The position numbers and the translations under genes are program-made. Below, piece after piece: positions 55,284-64,000 of a stretch of DNA of 64,000 bases (positions are counted from its first letter, which is position 1; each line of letters starts with the position of its first letter). The stretch is from positions 1-64,000 of the forward strand of contig CALXDP010000005.1 in NCBI GenBank assembly GCA_944387095.1. Direction: 5' to 3'. The DNA is from an uncultured Oscillospiraceae bacterium (GTDB lineage: Bacteria; Bacillota; Clostridia; Oscillospirales; Oscillospiraceae). Below the pieces are notes generated by a model. It ran no database searches, had not been told where the DNA came from, and was given only the letters and a program-made list of their open reading frames with translations.

Positions 55284-56267
55284 TCAGATCTCGGGCTGGA
55301 CGGCGATGGCCTCGGCCATGATGGCGTTGAACTGCTCCTCGTTCAGCTCGCCGATGACGGTGTTCAGGGTATCCAGCAGCTGGGTGTTGCCCTTGACCAC
55401 AGACATGCCGATGTTCACGTTTTCCGCCCGCTCCTCTTCGCTGGCGAACTGGAAATCCCCGTCGGTGCCGGAGAAGTTCAGGATGACCAGATTGCCGTTC
55501 TTGGCCACGGCGGCGGTGGCGGTGGGCATATCGGTGCAGATGAAATCCACGGTGCCGCTCTCCAGGGCCATGATCATGGCCGGGGCGGTGTCTGCGGGGG
55601 CTTGGACCTGGGCGTCGGGGATCTGGGGCAGGCAGGAGGTGTACCAGATGGTGCCGGACTGAGCGGTGCACAGGCCGCCGGACAGGTCGTCAATGGAGGT
55701 GGCGGAGGCGTACTGGCTGTCCTTGGTGGTGACGCACACGATGGTGGCGTAGTAGTAGGGGCCCGCCATGTCCACCTCTTCCAGGCGGTCAGCGGTCATG
55801 GACTGGCCGGCGATGGCCACGTCGATGACGCCGCTCTGCAGCCCGGCGGTAAGGCCGCCCCACTCCAGGGCCATGACCTCCAGCTCCCAACCATAGGCGT
55901 CGCAGATGCGCTGGGCCATCATCACGTCATAGCCGTTGGCGTAGGAGCCGGGGTTGTTGACGATGGGCACCGCGCCGTTGGAGTCGTCGGTCTGGGTCCA
56001 GTTATAGGGGGCGTAGGCGCACTCCATGCCCACGGTGAGCACCCCGTCCTCCACGCCGGGGATGGCGCTGGTGTCCACACCGGTGAGGTCCGCCACCGGG
56101 GGGATCTCCACGGCGGGGGCCTCAGACTCCACAGGCGCTTCGGAGCCGACGGCGGGGGGTTCAGAGCTGTCGGCGGGGGGCTGGGAGGTGCCGGCATCGC
56201 CGCCGCAGGCGGCCAGGGTGAGGGCCATCACGGCGGACAGCAGCAGGGTAAGGGTTCTTCTCTTCAT
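55284..56267 (-). CDS. Amino-acid ABC transporter substrate-binding lipoprotein
   Basis: A 327-residue family-3 binding protein with lipobox LAAC (about residue 21), a long P/E/S/A linker (25-60), then LTVGMECAYAPYNW and the usual two-lobed fold (NGYDVMMAQRICDAYG, IDVAIAGQSMTADRLEEVDM). The Met at 56267 with AGAGGAAA upstream is the start; the open extension to 56393 lies within the leader RNA. It heads the operon and is preceded by a roughly 300-nt leader with a small ORF and a strong hairpin. Confidence 0.9.
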   Translation of the reverse strand: MKRRTLTLLLSAVMALTLAACGGDAGTSQPPADSSEPPAVGSEAPVESEAPAVEIPPVADLTGVDTSAIPGVEDGVLTVGMECAYAPYNWTQTDDSNGAVPIVNNPGSYANGYDVMMAQRICDAYGWELEVMALEWGGLTAGLQSGVIDVAIAGQSMTADRLEEVDMAGPYYYATIVCVTTKDSQYASATSIDDLSGGLCTAQSGTIWYTSCLPQIPDAQVQAPADTAPAMIMALESGTVDFICTDMPTATAAVAKNGNLVILNFSGTDGDFQFASEEERAENVNIGMSVVKGNTQLLDTLNTVIGELNEEQFNAIMAEAIAVQPEI

Positions 56268-56294
56268 GTTCGTTTCCTCTTTCCTTTGTTGATT

Positions 56295-56328
56295 TTTTTC
56301 TTTTTCCGTTTTGCGGGAAAAAGAAAAA
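56295..56328 (-). promoter_or_regulatory. A/U-rich hairpin just upstream of the binding-protein ribosome site
   Basis: A perfect 13-bp stem (56295-56307 with 56316-56328) around an 8-nt loop, ending about 28 nt before the start codon. On the minus strand it is followed by A residues, not T, so it is not a standard terminator there. Confidence 0.6.
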
Positions 56329-56402
56329 CCATGAACCGCAGATGCGATCATGGTCAACCAATGCCCGCCGGGAAAGAGGCCTGTTTCCACCATGATAGCG
56401 CT

Positions 56403-56516
56403 TCACACGACGGTGTGACAGTCCGCCGGGTATTTCCCGTCGGCCCAGGCAACATGGAACTGGACCCGCTCCACGCCCTTCGGCGGTACGGCCTTTCGCC
56501 GGAGGCAGTCGTCCAT
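56403..56516 (-). CDS. Possible 37-codon small ORF in the ABC-operon leader
   Basis: An ATG at 56516 with GGAGG 2 nt upstream opens a 37-residue frame (MDDCLRRKAVPPKGVERVQF...), ending at a TGA inside a TCACAC/GTGTGA dyad. It begins about 50 nt after the expected transcription start. It holds two Cys and one Trp but no run of one amino acid, so it is not an obvious attenuation peptide. It may be a real small protein or chance. Confidence 0.35.
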   Translation of the reverse strand: MDDCLRRKAVPPKGVERVQFHVAWADGKYPADCHTVV

Positions 56517-56570
56517 GCCCTCCGGGTACTGATCGGTACCGCGCCTCTATCATTGGTTCAATTTGTGAGT

Positions 56571-56599
56571 ATTATAGCCCTGCGGCTGCAATCTGTCAA
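56571..56599 (-). promoter_or_regulatory. Consensus promoter of the third amino-acid ABC operon
   Basis: Minus-strand TTGACA (56599-56594), 17 nt, TATAAT (56576-56571), both hexamers perfect. It implies a start near 56564 and a 5' leader of about 300 nt. Confidence 0.88.
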
Positions 56600-56730
56600 C
56601 AGGAACGTGTAAATTTTGGGTATTTGCGTGAAAAATACGGGCGATAGGCCGGGATTTATGCCAAAAAGAGAGAAAGAGCGCCGACAGAAAACCTGCAAAA
56701 AGAGAAAAAGCGAAAGAAACCCTGAAAAAA

Positions 56731-56771
56731 CTGCAACGCCTCTTGCAAACTGGGGGCGGTTGCAGTATACT
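56731..56771 (+). promoter_or_regulatory. YitT promoter flanked by an inverted repeat
   Basis: TTGCAA (56743-56748), 17 nt, TATACT (56766-56771). CTGCAACGCC (56731-56740) and GGCGGTTGCAG (56755-56765) form an imperfect inverted repeat that brackets the -35, a possible operator. Confidence 0.65.
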
Positions 56772-56870
56772 CATTGCGCCCCGTGGAAAACAGCGGGGCC
56801 GCCGGAGGCAAACCCGGCGAACCGTGGGGGGAGGAGCGCCCTGAAGCGCAGCACGGGGCGAAAAAGAGAG

Positions 56871-57728
56871 ATGAAGCGTCTGTTGAATCGGAACGCCTGG
56901 CTGGAGTATCTTTGGGTTACCCTGGGCGCGGTTCTGGTGGCGGGGGGCGTGTACTTTTTCAAGTTCCCCAACAACTTCAGCTTTGGCGGAGTATCCGGCC
57001 TGTGTATTGTGCTGGCCCAGGTGCTCCCCTTCACGGCGGGGCAGCTGAACCTGGTGCTCAACCTGGCCCTGCTGGTGGTGGGGTGGATTGCCCTGGGCAA
57101 GCGCTTTGCGGTAAAGACGGCTTACGCCACGCTGGTGGTGTCCGTGCTCACCGAGCGGCTGGAGGTATGGTGCCCGCTGAGCGCACCGCTCACCGACCAG
57201 CCCCTGCTGGAGCTGATTTTCGCCATCCTGCTGCCCGCCGCGGGCACGGCTATCCTGTTTCAGCACGAGTCCAGCAGCGGCGGCACGGACATCCTGGCCC
57301 TGATTATGAAGGACCGGGCGGGGACGGACATCGGCAAGGGGCTGATTCTCAGTGACGTGGCCATCGTGGTGTGTGCCGCGCTGGTATTTGATGTGAAAAC
57401 GGTGCTGTTCTCCACGCTGGGCCTACTGGCCAAGTCCCTGGTGGTGGACGAGTTCATCAAGAATATGAATCTGAGCAAGTGCTTCATTGTCATCTGTGAC
57501 GACGCGGAGCCCATTTGCAAATACATTACAGAGGTTTTGCAGCGCAGCGCCACGGTGTCCGAAGGGCAGGGGGCCTTCACCGGGCGGCCCAAGCAGCTGG
57601 TGTTCACCGCGCTGAAGCCATCCCAGGCCTATCGCCTGCGCACCTTCATCCACAAAGAGCAGCCCCAGGCCTTCATGATGATCTCCACCAGCAGTGAGAT
57701 CGTGGGCAAGGGGTTCATGAGGCAATAA
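56871..57728 (+). CDS. YitT family membrane protein (DUF161/DUF2179)
   Basis: A 285-residue protein with about five or six N-terminal membrane helices (15-180) and a C-terminal DUF2179 domain (residues about 210-285, CFIVICDDAEPICKYITEVL and MMISTSSEIVGKGF). The substrate of YitT proteins is unknown. The frame is open to 56616 but that part contains the promoter; the ATG at 56871 (MKRLLNRNAWLEYLW) fits the family, although its ribosome-binding site (AAAGAGAG) is weak. Transcribed alone, with a structured GC-rich 99-nt leader. Confidence 0.88.
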   Translation: MKRLLNRNAWLEYLWVTLGAVLVAGGVYFFKFPNNFSFGGVSGLCIVLAQVLPFTAGQLNLVLNLALLVVGWIALGKRFAVKTAYATLVVSVLTERLEVWCPLSAPLTDQPLLELIFAILLPAAGTAILFQHESSSGGTDILALIMKDRAGTDIGKGLILSDVAIVVCAALVFDVKTVLFSTLGLLAKSLVVDEFIKNMNLSKCFIVICDDAEPICKYITEVLQRSATVSEGQGAFTGRPKQLVFTALKPSQAYRLRTFIHKEQPQAFMMISTSSEIVGKGFMRQ

Positions 57729-57752
57729 CTGCGCAACACATGAACATGGTGC

Positions 57753-57780
57753 GGGGGGCCGGAGCTTTCTCCGGCCCCCC
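57753..57780 (+). terminator. Hairpin after the YitT gene
   Basis: A perfect 11-bp GC-rich stem (57753-57763 with 57770-57780). The following bases (GGTTCG) are not a T run, so it is a weak or Rho-assisted terminator at best. Confidence 0.5.
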
Positions 57781-57874
57781 GGTTCGTCCCGCGGCCAGGC
57801 AGGGGAACGGGAAACGGGGATGTGGCAGCGCTCCTGTTTATTCACAATTTCCTCTTTTTTCTCCCGCGGCAATG

Positions 57875-57883
57875 TGGTATACT
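57875..57883 (+). promoter_or_regulatory. Extended -10 promoter ahead of secA
   Basis: TGG-TATACT (TATACT at 57878-57883), with a T-rich but non-consensus -35 zone, about 110 nt before the SecA start. Confidence 0.5.
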
Positions 57884-57992
57884 ATGAGATAATTGGGTCA
57901 ATGCACCTACTGCCCGTCCCGGCGCCTTTGAGCGGGGCCGGAACCCGGCCGGGGGCAGGCAAAAGGACACAGGAAGAAGGGGCACAGAAGCT

Positions 57993-60782
57993 ATGGGTCT
58001 GTTTTCAAAAGTATTCGGCTCCCGCTCCCAGCGGGAGGTCAAGGCGCTTGCGCCCTTGGTAGACAAGATTGAGGCGTTGGGGGATGAGATGAAGTCCCTC
58101 AGCGACCATGAGCTGCGGGCAAAAACCGACCAGTTCAGGGACCGGCTGGCCAAGGGGGAGACGCTGGACGACCTCCTTCCCGAGGCCTTCGCCGTCTGCC
58201 GGGAGGCGGACGAGCGGGTGCTGGGCATGCGGCCCTATCGGGTGCAGCTCATCGGCGGCATCATCCTCCACCAGGGGCGCATCGCCGAGATGAAGACCGG
58301 CGAGGGCAAAACTCTGGTGGCCACCCTGCCGGCCTACCTGAACGCCTTGGCGGGCAAGGGTGTTCACATCGTCACCACCAACGACTACCTGGCCAAGCGG
58401 GACTCGGAGTGGATGGGAAAGGTGTACCGCTTTTTGGGCCTTACCGTGGGCCTGGCCATCCACGGGGTGGATAAAGCGGGCAAGAAGGCGGCCTACGCCG
58501 CCGACATCACCTACGGCACCAACAATGAGTTCGGCTTTGACTACCTGCGGGACAACATGGCCATTTACGCCAGCGAGCTGGTGCAGCGGGGCCACGCCTT
58601 CGCCATTGTGGACGAGGTGGACTCCATTCTCATTGACGAGGCCCGCACCCCTCTGATTATCTCCGGCCAGGGGGAGCAGTCCACCCAGCTCTATCAACTG
58701 GTGGACAACTTCGTGACACGGCTGAAGTGCATGAAGGTGGCCGAGGTGAACGCGAAAGAGGAAGAGGCCAGCGACATTGACGCGGACTACATCGTAGACG
58801 AGAAGGCCCGCACCGCCACCCTCACCGCCCGGGGCGTGGCAAAGGCGGAGCAGCAGTTCAACATCGACAACCTCTCCGACCCGGAGAACGCCACCCTGTC
58901 CCACCACATCAACCAGGCCATCAAGGCCCATGGGGTGATGAAGCGGGACATCGACTACGTGGTGAAGGACGGCGAGGTCATCATCGTGGACGAGTTCACT
59001 GGCCGGCTGATGTACGGCCGACGGTACAACGAGGGCCTGCACCAGGCCATCGAGGCCAAGGAGCATGTCACCGTGGCCCGGGAGTCCAAGACCCTGGCCA
59101 CCATCACCTTCCAGAATTACTTCCGCCTGTACGACAAGCTCTCCGGCATGACGGGTACCGCCATGACCGAGGAGGAGGAGTTCGGGCAGATCTACAACCT
59201 GGACATTGTGGAGATCCCCACCAACAAGCCCCTGCGGCGCAAGGACCAGCCCGACTATGTGTTTAAGACCAAGGCGGGCAAATACCGGGCCATTGTCAAG
59301 CAGATTCAGGAGTGCCATGCCAAGGGGCAGCCGGTCCTGGTGGGCACGGTGTCCATCGAGGTATCCGAGCTGGTTAGCGGGATGCTCTCCAAAGCGGGTG
59401 TGAAGCACAACGTTTTGAACGCCAAGCACCATGAGAAGGAAGCGGAGATCGTGGCCCAGGCGGGCAAGCCGGGGGCGGTCACCGTGGCCACCAACATGGC
59501 CGGCCGCGGCACCGACATTGTGCTGGGGGGCAATGCGGAGTTTCTGGCCAAGGCCCAGCTGCGCAAGGCGGGGATGAGCGATGAGCTCATCGCCGAGTGT
59601 GACGGCCACGCCGAGACGGACAACCCGGAGATTCTGGAGGCCCGCCGGGCCTTTGCCGAGGCCGAGGGCAGGTTCAAGGAGGAGATCATGGCGGAGGCCG
59701 AGCAGGTCCGGGCCGCCGGGGGACTGTATATCCTGGGCACGGAGCGCCATGAGTCCCGCCGCATCGACAACCAGCTGCGGGGCCGCGCCGGACGTCAGGG
59801 CGACCCCGGGGAGAGCCGGTTCTTCCTGTCCCTGGAGGACGACATCCTGCGGCTGTTCGGCTCGGAGCGGATCCAGAACATGATGGAGACGCTGGGGGTG
59901 GACGAGAACACCCCCCTGGATCAGAAAATGCTGTCCAACGCCATTGAATCGGCCCAGAAGCGGGTGGAGTCCCGAAACTTCCAGACCCGAAAGACGGTGT
60001 TGGAGTACGACGATGTAATGAACACCCAGCGGGAAGTGATCTACAAGCAGCGCCGCCAGGTGCTGGATGGAGAGGACGTCCACGGCGCCATCGAGAACAT
60101 GCTGGACACCATCATCACCAGCACCATCTCGGGCCACGCCGGAGAGCAGGGATATCTGGATGAAGAGGCGTTTAAAGAGGCCACTGCCCACCTGGCCGGC
60201 AGCGTGTTCACGTCCGGCCAGCTGTTGGACTTTCAGAGGAAGGCCCCCGCCCGCTCCGCAGAGGAGCTGGGCCAGGAGATGCTGGGGCAGGCCAAGGAGA
60301 ACTACGCCCGGCGGGAAGAGGAGATCAACGACCAGATGGCGCCCCTCATGGGCAGCTCCGGCAAGGTGCCGATGCGGGAGCTGGAGCGGGTGATCCTGCT
60401 GCGGGTGGTGGACGAGTACTGGATGGATCAGATTGACGCCATGCAGGAGCTGCGCCAGGGCATTGGCCTGCGGGCCTATGGCCAGGCCGACCCGGTGGTG
60501 GAGTACAAGCGGGAAGGCTACGACATGTTCGAGCAGATGATCGCCGCCATCCAGGAGGAGACCATCCGCCGGCTGTTCACCGTCCGGCTGAAGACCAACG
60601 AGGAGATCAAGCGGGAGCGGGTGGCCAAGATCACCGGCGAGTCGGGGGCCTCCGACGGCACCACCAAGAAGCAGCCGGTGAAAAAGACCGTCAAGATCGG
60701 CCGCAATGACCCCTGCCCCTGCGGCAGCGGGCTGAAATGGAAGAAGTGTACCTGCAAGGAATATCACCCCGATCTGCACTGA
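57993..60782 (+). CDS. secA: Preprotein translocase ATPase SecA
   Basis: A 929-residue SecA, the motor that pushes secretory proteins through SecYEG. Walker A GEGKT is at 103-107 ([12 protein letters not shown]), Walker B region is [18 protein letters not shown], the second nucleotide domain shows [14 protein letters not shown] and [11 protein letters not shown]. The C-terminus carries the zinc-binding [14 protein letters not shown] motif. The start at 57993 gives the typical [15 protein letters not shown]. It is followed after 135 nt by pgeF; the usual partner prfB is not adjacent. Confidence 0.97.
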   Translation: MGLFSKVFGSRSQREVKALAPLVDKIEALGDEMKSLSDHELRAKTDQFRDRLAKGETLDDLLPEAFAVCREADERVLGMRPYRVQLIGGIILHQGRIAEMKTGEGKTLVATLPAYLNALAGKGVHIVTTNDYLAKRDSEWMGKVYRFLGLTVGLAIHGVDKAGKKAAYAADITYGTNNEFGFDYLRDNMAIYASELVQRGHAFAIVDEVDSILIDEARTPLIISGQGEQSTQLYQLVDNFVTRLKCMKVAEVNAKEEEASDIDADYIVDEKARTATLTARGVAKAEQQFNIDNLSDPENATLSHHINQAIKAHGVMKRDIDYVVKDGEVIIVDEFTGRLMYGRRYNEGLHQAIEAKEHVTVARESKTLATITFQNYFRLYDKLSGMTGTAMTEEEEFGQIYNLDIVEIPTNKPLRRKDQPDYVFKTKAGKYRAIVKQIQECHAKGQPVLVGTVSIEVSELVSGMLSKAGVKHNVLNAKHHEKEAEIVAQAGKPGAVTVATNMAGRGTDIVLGGNAEFLAKAQLRKAGMSDELIAECDGHAETDNPEILEARRAFAEAEGRFKEEIMAEAEQVRAAGGLYILGTERHESRRIDNQLRGRAGRQGDPGESRFFLSLEDDILRLFGSERIQNMMETLGVDENTPLDQKMLSNAIESAQKRVESRNFQTRKTVLEYDDVMNTQREVIYKQRRQVLDGEDVHGAIENMLDTIITSTISGHAGEQGYLDEEAFKEATAHLAGSVFTSGQLLDFQRKAPARSAEELGQEMLGQAKENYARREEEINDQMAPLMGSSGKVPMRELERVILLRVVDEYWMDQIDAMQELRQGIGLRAYGQADPVVEYKREGYDMFEQMIAAIQEETIRRLFTVRLKTNEEIKRERVAKITGESGASDGTTKKQPVKKTVKIGRNDPCPCGSGLKWKKCTCKEYHPDLH

Positions 60783-60917
60783 GCGGCCCAGGACGGAAGA
60801 GTGCAGGGAGAAAGAGAAAAGGGGAGTGTGGAAGCGGCCTGCAGGAAACAAGCGCCCACCGGGGCGAGCGCCGGGCAGAGCGAGTGGAAGATTCGCCCGC
60901 ACGGAAAGGAGCGGCCT

Positions 60918-61730
60918 ATGAAGATCATTGAGGAAACAAAGCAAGGTGTCCCCTTCCTCCAGGCGGACGGCATCCGGGACGCCGGGGGCGCGGCCCACGG
61001 GTTTTCCACCCGGCTGGGGGGCGTATCCCAGGGGATGTGGGCGTCCCTAAACCTGGGGGTGAGCCGGGGGGACAACCCTGAGCACGTCCGGGAGAACTAC
61101 CGCCGGTTTTTCTCCGCCATTGGCGCGGACGGGAGGAAACTGGTGGGTACCAATCAGGTCCACGGCGGCAAGGTCCGGGTGGTGACTGCCGCGGATTGGA
61201 AGGGCGATCCCTATGAGCGGGTAGACTATGAGGCGGACGGCCTGATGACCGACACGCCCGGGGTGGTGCTGCTGATCTATTCCGCCGACTGTATCCCTGT
61301 ACTGCTCTACGACCCGGTGCGCCGGGTGGCGGCCGCTGTCCACGCTGGGTGGCGGGGGACTGCCGCCGGGATCGCGGCCACCGCGGTGGAACGGATGAAA
61401 GAGGTATATGACTGCAGGCCGGAGGATATTTTGGCCGCGGTGGGCCCCGGCATCGGCCCATGCTGCTTTGAGACCCATGAGGATGTGCCCAACGCCATGA
61501 TGGCCGCCGTGTCCTCCGCGGCGCTGCCCTATGTGAAGGTGCTGGAGAACGGGAAGTTCTCCCTGGACCTGAAGGGCATCAACACCCAGCTGCTCACTCG
61601 GGCGGGGCTGGATCCGGAGCACATTGCGGTATGCCAGGACTGCACCGCCTGCCTGGGAGAGAAGTACTGGAGCCACCGGCGCATGGGCAACAACCGGGGT
61701 TCTATGGCCGCCGCCATCCAGCTGATATGA
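60918..61730 (+). CDS. pgeF: Peptidoglycan editing factor PgeF (YfiH/laccase-domain family)
   Basis: A 270-residue DUF152-family protein. The zinc or copper site residues H82 (TNQVHGG), C125 (YSADCIPV) and H142 (VHAGWRGT) are all present. E. coli YfiH acts on UDP-MurNAc-dipeptides to remove mis-incorporated serine; other members show purine nucleoside phosphorylase activity, so the exact role here is open. AAAGGAG precedes the ATG at 60918; the extension to 60801 is not supported. Its stop overlaps the next start (ATGA). Confidence 0.9.
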   Translation: MKIIEETKQGVPFLQADGIRDAGGAAHGFSTRLGGVSQGMWASLNLGVSRGDNPEHVRENYRRFFSAIGADGRKLVGTNQVHGGKVRVVTAADWKGDPYERVDYEADGLMTDTPGVVLLIYSADCIPVLLYDPVRRVAAAVHAGWRGTAAGIAATAVERMKEVYDCRPEDILAAVGPGIGPCCFETHEDVPNAMMAAVSSAALPYVKVLENGKFSLDLKGINTQLLTRAGLDPEHIAVCQDCTACLGEKYWSHRRMGNNRGSMAAAIQLI

Positions 61731-63253
61731 GAAAACTGGCGGCCCTATTGTTGACGGCGGCGCTGACATGGGGCCTTTGGGGCTGCGCGGCGGAAGAGGG
61801 GGAGCCCTCCCCCAGCCTGTCCCCGGAGCCGACCGCCACCCAGCAGCCCCAGGCGCAGCCCCTTGCCCTGGCCTATGACCCCCAGGCGTCTTTGCATCCC
61901 ATCACCGGCCAGAGCCAGGTGAACCTGGACCTGGCCGGACTGGTCTATGAGGGGCTTTATGAGCTGGACCGCTCTTTTGCGCCCCAGCCCGCCCTGGCCC
62001 AGTCCGCCTCGGTCAGCGAGGACGGGCTGGTGTGGACCGTCACGTTGCGCGCCGGCGTGGTTTTTTCCGACGGCACGCCCCTGACCGCCGCCCATGTGGT
62101 CAGCTCCCTGAATGCCGCTCGAAACAGCACCCTGTACGGGCCGCGGCTGCGCGCTGTCACTTCGGTATCAGAGTCCGGCGGAGCGGTGGCCATCAACCTG
62201 TCCAGCCCCAACGGGGCCTTACCGGCCCTGCTGGACATCCCCATTGTGCTGGAACAGGAGAACGGGATCCCTTTGGGGACGGGCCGTTACCGTTTCGTGC
62301 AGGAGGGGGACGGCCTGAGCTTACAGATCAACGGCAACTATGCCGGGGCGGTGCCCTATGACGCCATCCCGCTGCGGGAGGTGAGCGGGGCGGATGAGCG
62401 CATTGCCGCCTTTGACAGCGGGGAAGTGACGGCGGTGGTCACCGATTTTTCCGCTTCCTATGCCCTGGGCTATTCCGGCAGCTATGAGACCTGTGATTTT
62501 CCCACAACTACGCTGCTTTATGTGGGGTTTAAAACCACGGGGGGAGCCTGCGCTTCCCCTCAGGTGCGCCAGGCGTTTTCCAAGGCCTTTGACCGGGAGG
62601 AACTGGTGAGCTCCCTGCTGGCCGGCCATGGAGATGCGGCCAGCCTGCCCGTCTCCCCGCTGCACCAGGACTATGACCCGCAGGCGGCGGCCGCTCTGAA
62701 CTATGACGCCCAGGGCGGGAGGGAACTGCTGCTGTCGGCGGGATACGTGGAAGGAGAAGATTGGCTGCTCTACCGGGGCAGCTCGCCTTTGAGTGTCACC
62801 ATCGTGGTAAACAACGATAGCACCGCCAAGCAGGCGGCGGCGGATTTCCTGGCCCGGTGCCTCACTGAGCTGGGGGTGACGGCTGCGGTGAACAAGCTGC
62901 CCTGGGAGGAGTATCTCGGGGCCCTGTCCTCCGGCCAGTTTGACCTGTACATCGGGGAAGTGCGTATGACCGGGGACTTTGACCCCGCCGCCCTGCTGAC
63001 GGGGGCGCTGAACTATGGGGGCTATGCCAGCCAGACCATGCCGGACCTGCTGTCCGCCTGGCGGGCGGCCCGGGGCGAGGAAAGGTCCCAGGCGGCGGCC
63101 CAGCTTTGGCAGGCCTTTGCCCAGGACGCGCCCATGGCCCCCCTGTGCTTTAAGCGGGGTTCCATGCTCATCCGGTGGGGGATGGTGACCCATGTGCAGC
63201 CCACCCAGGCCGATCCATTCTGGAACATGGAGCAGTGGCAGCTGGCGCAATAG
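61727..63253 (+). CDS. Family-5 ABC transporter substrate-binding lipoprotein
   Basis: A 508-residue oligopeptide/dipeptide-type binding protein. The lipobox is WGC-like (LWGCAAEE, cysteine about residue 19), followed by a P/S/E linker. The family core shows LVYEGLYELD, GLVWTVTLRAGVVFSDGTPL and VRQAFSKAFDREELV. ATGA overlap with pgeF implies coupled translation. No cognate permease or ATPase lies in the window, so it may be an orphan or may serve a distant transporter. Coupling to a peptidoglycan editing gene suggests, but does not prove, a muropeptide ligand. Confidence 0.87.
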   Translation: MRKLAALLLTAALTWGLWGCAAEEGEPSPSLSPEPTATQQPQAQPLALAYDPQASLHPITGQSQVNLDLAGLVYEGLYELDRSFAPQPALAQSASVSEDGLVWTVTLRAGVVFSDGTPLTAAHVVSSLNAARNSTLYGPRLRAVTSVSESGGAVAINLSSPNGALPALLDIPIVLEQENGIPLGTGRYRFVQEGDGLSLQINGNYAGAVPYDAIPLREVSGADERIAAFDSGEVTAVVTDFSASYALGYSGSYETCDFPTTTLLYVGFKTTGGACASPQVRQAFSKAFDREELVSSLLAGHGDAASLPVSPLHQDYDPQAAAALNYDAQGGRELLLSAGYVEGEDWLLYRGSSPLSVTIVVNNDSTAKQAAADFLARCLTELGVTAAVNKLPWEEYLGALSSGQFDLYIGEVRMTGDFDPAALLTGALNYGGYASQTMPDLLSAWRAARGEERSQAAAQLWQAFAQDAPMAPLCFKRGSMLIRWGMVTHVQPTQADPFWNMEQWQLAQ

Positions 63254-63339
63254 AATGGCTTAAGGCCCGCCCGGCGGGCGTGAGAATAGGACAACCCGGC
63301 GCGGGAGCGATCCGGGCAAGACAAGGGAGAGAAGAGGGA

Positions 63340-64000
63340 ATGAGCCAAGTATTTCGATGCTATGTGGAGAAGCGGCCCGGGTTTGACGTGGAGGCGGAAA
63401 AAACCCTCCTAGAACTGCGGGATCAGCTGGGGATTGCCGGGCTGACCGGCATGCGGCTGTTCAACCGCTACGACGTGGAGGGGGTGGACGAATCGGTCTA
63501 CCAGGCAGCCAAGTCCACCGTGTTCTCGGAGCCCCAGTGCGACCACATCTATGACGAGCGGCTGCCCCAGCTGGCAGAGGGGACCACCCTGCTGGCGGTG
63601 GAGGCCCTGCCCGGCCAGTACGACCAGCGGGCGGACTCCTGCGCCCAGTGCATGATGCTGCTGGCCGGCGTGGCCAAGCCCACCGTGGCTAACGCCCGGG
63701 TGTACGCCATGACCGGCAGCTTGAGCCAGACGGATCTGGACAGGATCCGGGGTTATCTCATCAACCCGGTGGAGTGCCGGGAGGCGTCCATGGACAAACC
63801 GGATACCTTGGCCCGAACCTATGAGACTCCGGACCGGGTGGCGGTACTTACCGGCTTCACCGCCCTGGACGAGGCGGGGCTGGAGAGGATACTAGGTGAC
63901 TACGGACTGGCCATGGACCTGGCGGATCTGAAATTCCTCCAGGCCTATTTCCGGGACGAGGAACATCGGGATCCCACCATCACCGAGGTGCGGGTGGTGG
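63340..64000 (+). CDS. purL: Phosphoribosylformylglycinamidine synthase (PurL), N-terminus only
   Basis: The first 220 codons of a large-type PurL (FGAM synthase), which makes FGAM from FGAR, glutamine and ATP in purine synthesis. The start MSQVFRCYVEKRPGFDVEAE and the segments VTGLTG-like GIAGLTGMRLFNRYDVEG, LPGQYDQRADSCAQCMML and LKFLQAYFRDEEHRDPTITE are typical of the fused long enzyme of Clostridia. AGAGGGA precedes the ATG. The frame is open at the window end, so the rest lies outside. Confidence 0.93.
   Translation, partial: MSQVFRCYVEKRPGFDVEAEKTLLELRDQLGIAGLTGMRLFNRYDVEGVDESVYQAAKSTVFSEPQCDHIYDERLPQLAEGTTLLAVEALPGQYDQRADSCAQCMMLLAGVAKPTVANARVYAMTGSLSQTDLDRIRGYLINPVECREASMDKPDTLARTYETPDRVAVLTGFTALDEAGLERILGDYGLAMDLADLKFLQAYFRDEEHRDPTITEVRVV

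Larger units (their letters stand above)
56268..56870. other. Divergent control region of 603 nt
   Basis: Contains two back-to-back promoters. The minus-strand promoter at 56571-56599 makes a long leader for the binding-protein operon. The plus-strand promoter at 56743-56771 makes a 99-nt structured leader for the YitT gene. The AT-rich tract between the two promoters (about 56620-56740) shows no gene. Confidence 0.65.

Noticed and set aside
56535..56543. GGTACCGCG, which resembles the T-box antiterminator sequence
   Set aside because: It is on the plus strand, whereas the amino-acid operon it precedes is on the minus strand. The other T-box elements (AGGGTGG context, Stem I, T-rich terminator) are missing.
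56806..56814. AGGCAAACC, similar to a segment of c-di-GMP-I riboswitches
   Set aside because: The second conserved half (GACGCAAAGCC-like) and the three-helix layout are not visible in the short YitT leader.
58005..60998. A 997-codon open frame on the minus strand opposite secA
   Set aside because: It is an antisense frame produced by high GC and codon bias. SecA on the plus strand has every expected motif, while the antisense protein is H/G/L/V-rich and matches nothing.

Overview
The window is a 64 kb piece of a GC-rich, low-redundancy Firmicutes chromosome. Gene families point to a strictly anaerobic Clostridia member, most likely of the Oscillospiraceae/Flavonifractor-like gut group (inference): a V-type ATPase operon, a fructose PTS, an acyl-CoA dehydrogenase fused to ETF and rubredoxin modules, a flavo-diiron protein, YitT, PepV, and many polar amino-acid ABC transporters. 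Genes are densely packed in short operons with strong Shine-Dalgarno sites, frequent ATGA/GTGA overlaps, consensus -35/-10 promoters and clear hairpin terminators. I saw no rRNA, tRNA, insertion sequence, prophage or CRISPR array.

Layout. 1-3116 (-): Lrp regulator, aminotransferase, ThrH phosphatase and a DUF1015 protein cut by the window start. 3395-11969 (+): nine-gene V-ATPase operon. 12169-20469: a cell-envelope modification locus with a divergent Sfp-type phosphopantetheinyl transferase (-), then MBOAT, an SGNH-deacetylase fusion, an acyl carrier protein, an FkbH-like glyceryl-ACP enzyme, a GT2-GtrA protein and a large membrane glycosyltransferase-like protein (+). 20575-23821 (-): four-gene amino-acid ABC operon. 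24339-25856 (-): five-PepSY lipoprotein. 26189-28923: LysR gene (-) divergent from two aldo/keto reductase genes (+), the second internally deleted. 29369-33010 (+): Rrf2 regulator, acyl-CoA dehydrogenase/EtfA/rubredoxin fusion and flavo-diiron protein. 33220-37227 (+): MarR regulator and a heterodimeric ABC exporter. 37576-43357 (+): fruR-fruK-fruABC-ptsH-ptsI. 43608-45410 (+): secreted acidic-repeat protein, ECF sigma factor and RsgI-like anti-sigma. 45474-47493 (-): LysR plus Fe-S aldo/keto reductase. 47720-50335 (+): second amino-acid ABC system and a small protein. 50427-53468 (-): RhaD aldolase, PepV dipeptidase, YheO-type regulator. 53578-56267 (-): third amino-acid ABC system behind a roughly 300-nt leader. 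56871-64000 (+): YitT, SecA, PgeF, a family-5 solute-binding lipoprotein and the start of PurL.

The most interesting unit is 12169-20469. Its parts match the Dlt D-alanylation logic (activation, carrier, MBOAT export, extracytoplasmic SGNH transfer), but the activating enzyme is FkbH-like instead of DltA. That predicts transfer of a glyceryl unit derived from 1,3-bisphosphoglycerate onto a surface glycan that the same operon also glycosylates and de-N-acetylates. A second notable unit is the Rrf2-controlled pair at 29369-33010, where acyl-CoA-derived electrons could pass through an ETF flavin and a built-in rubredoxin to a flavo-diiron O2 or NO reductase.
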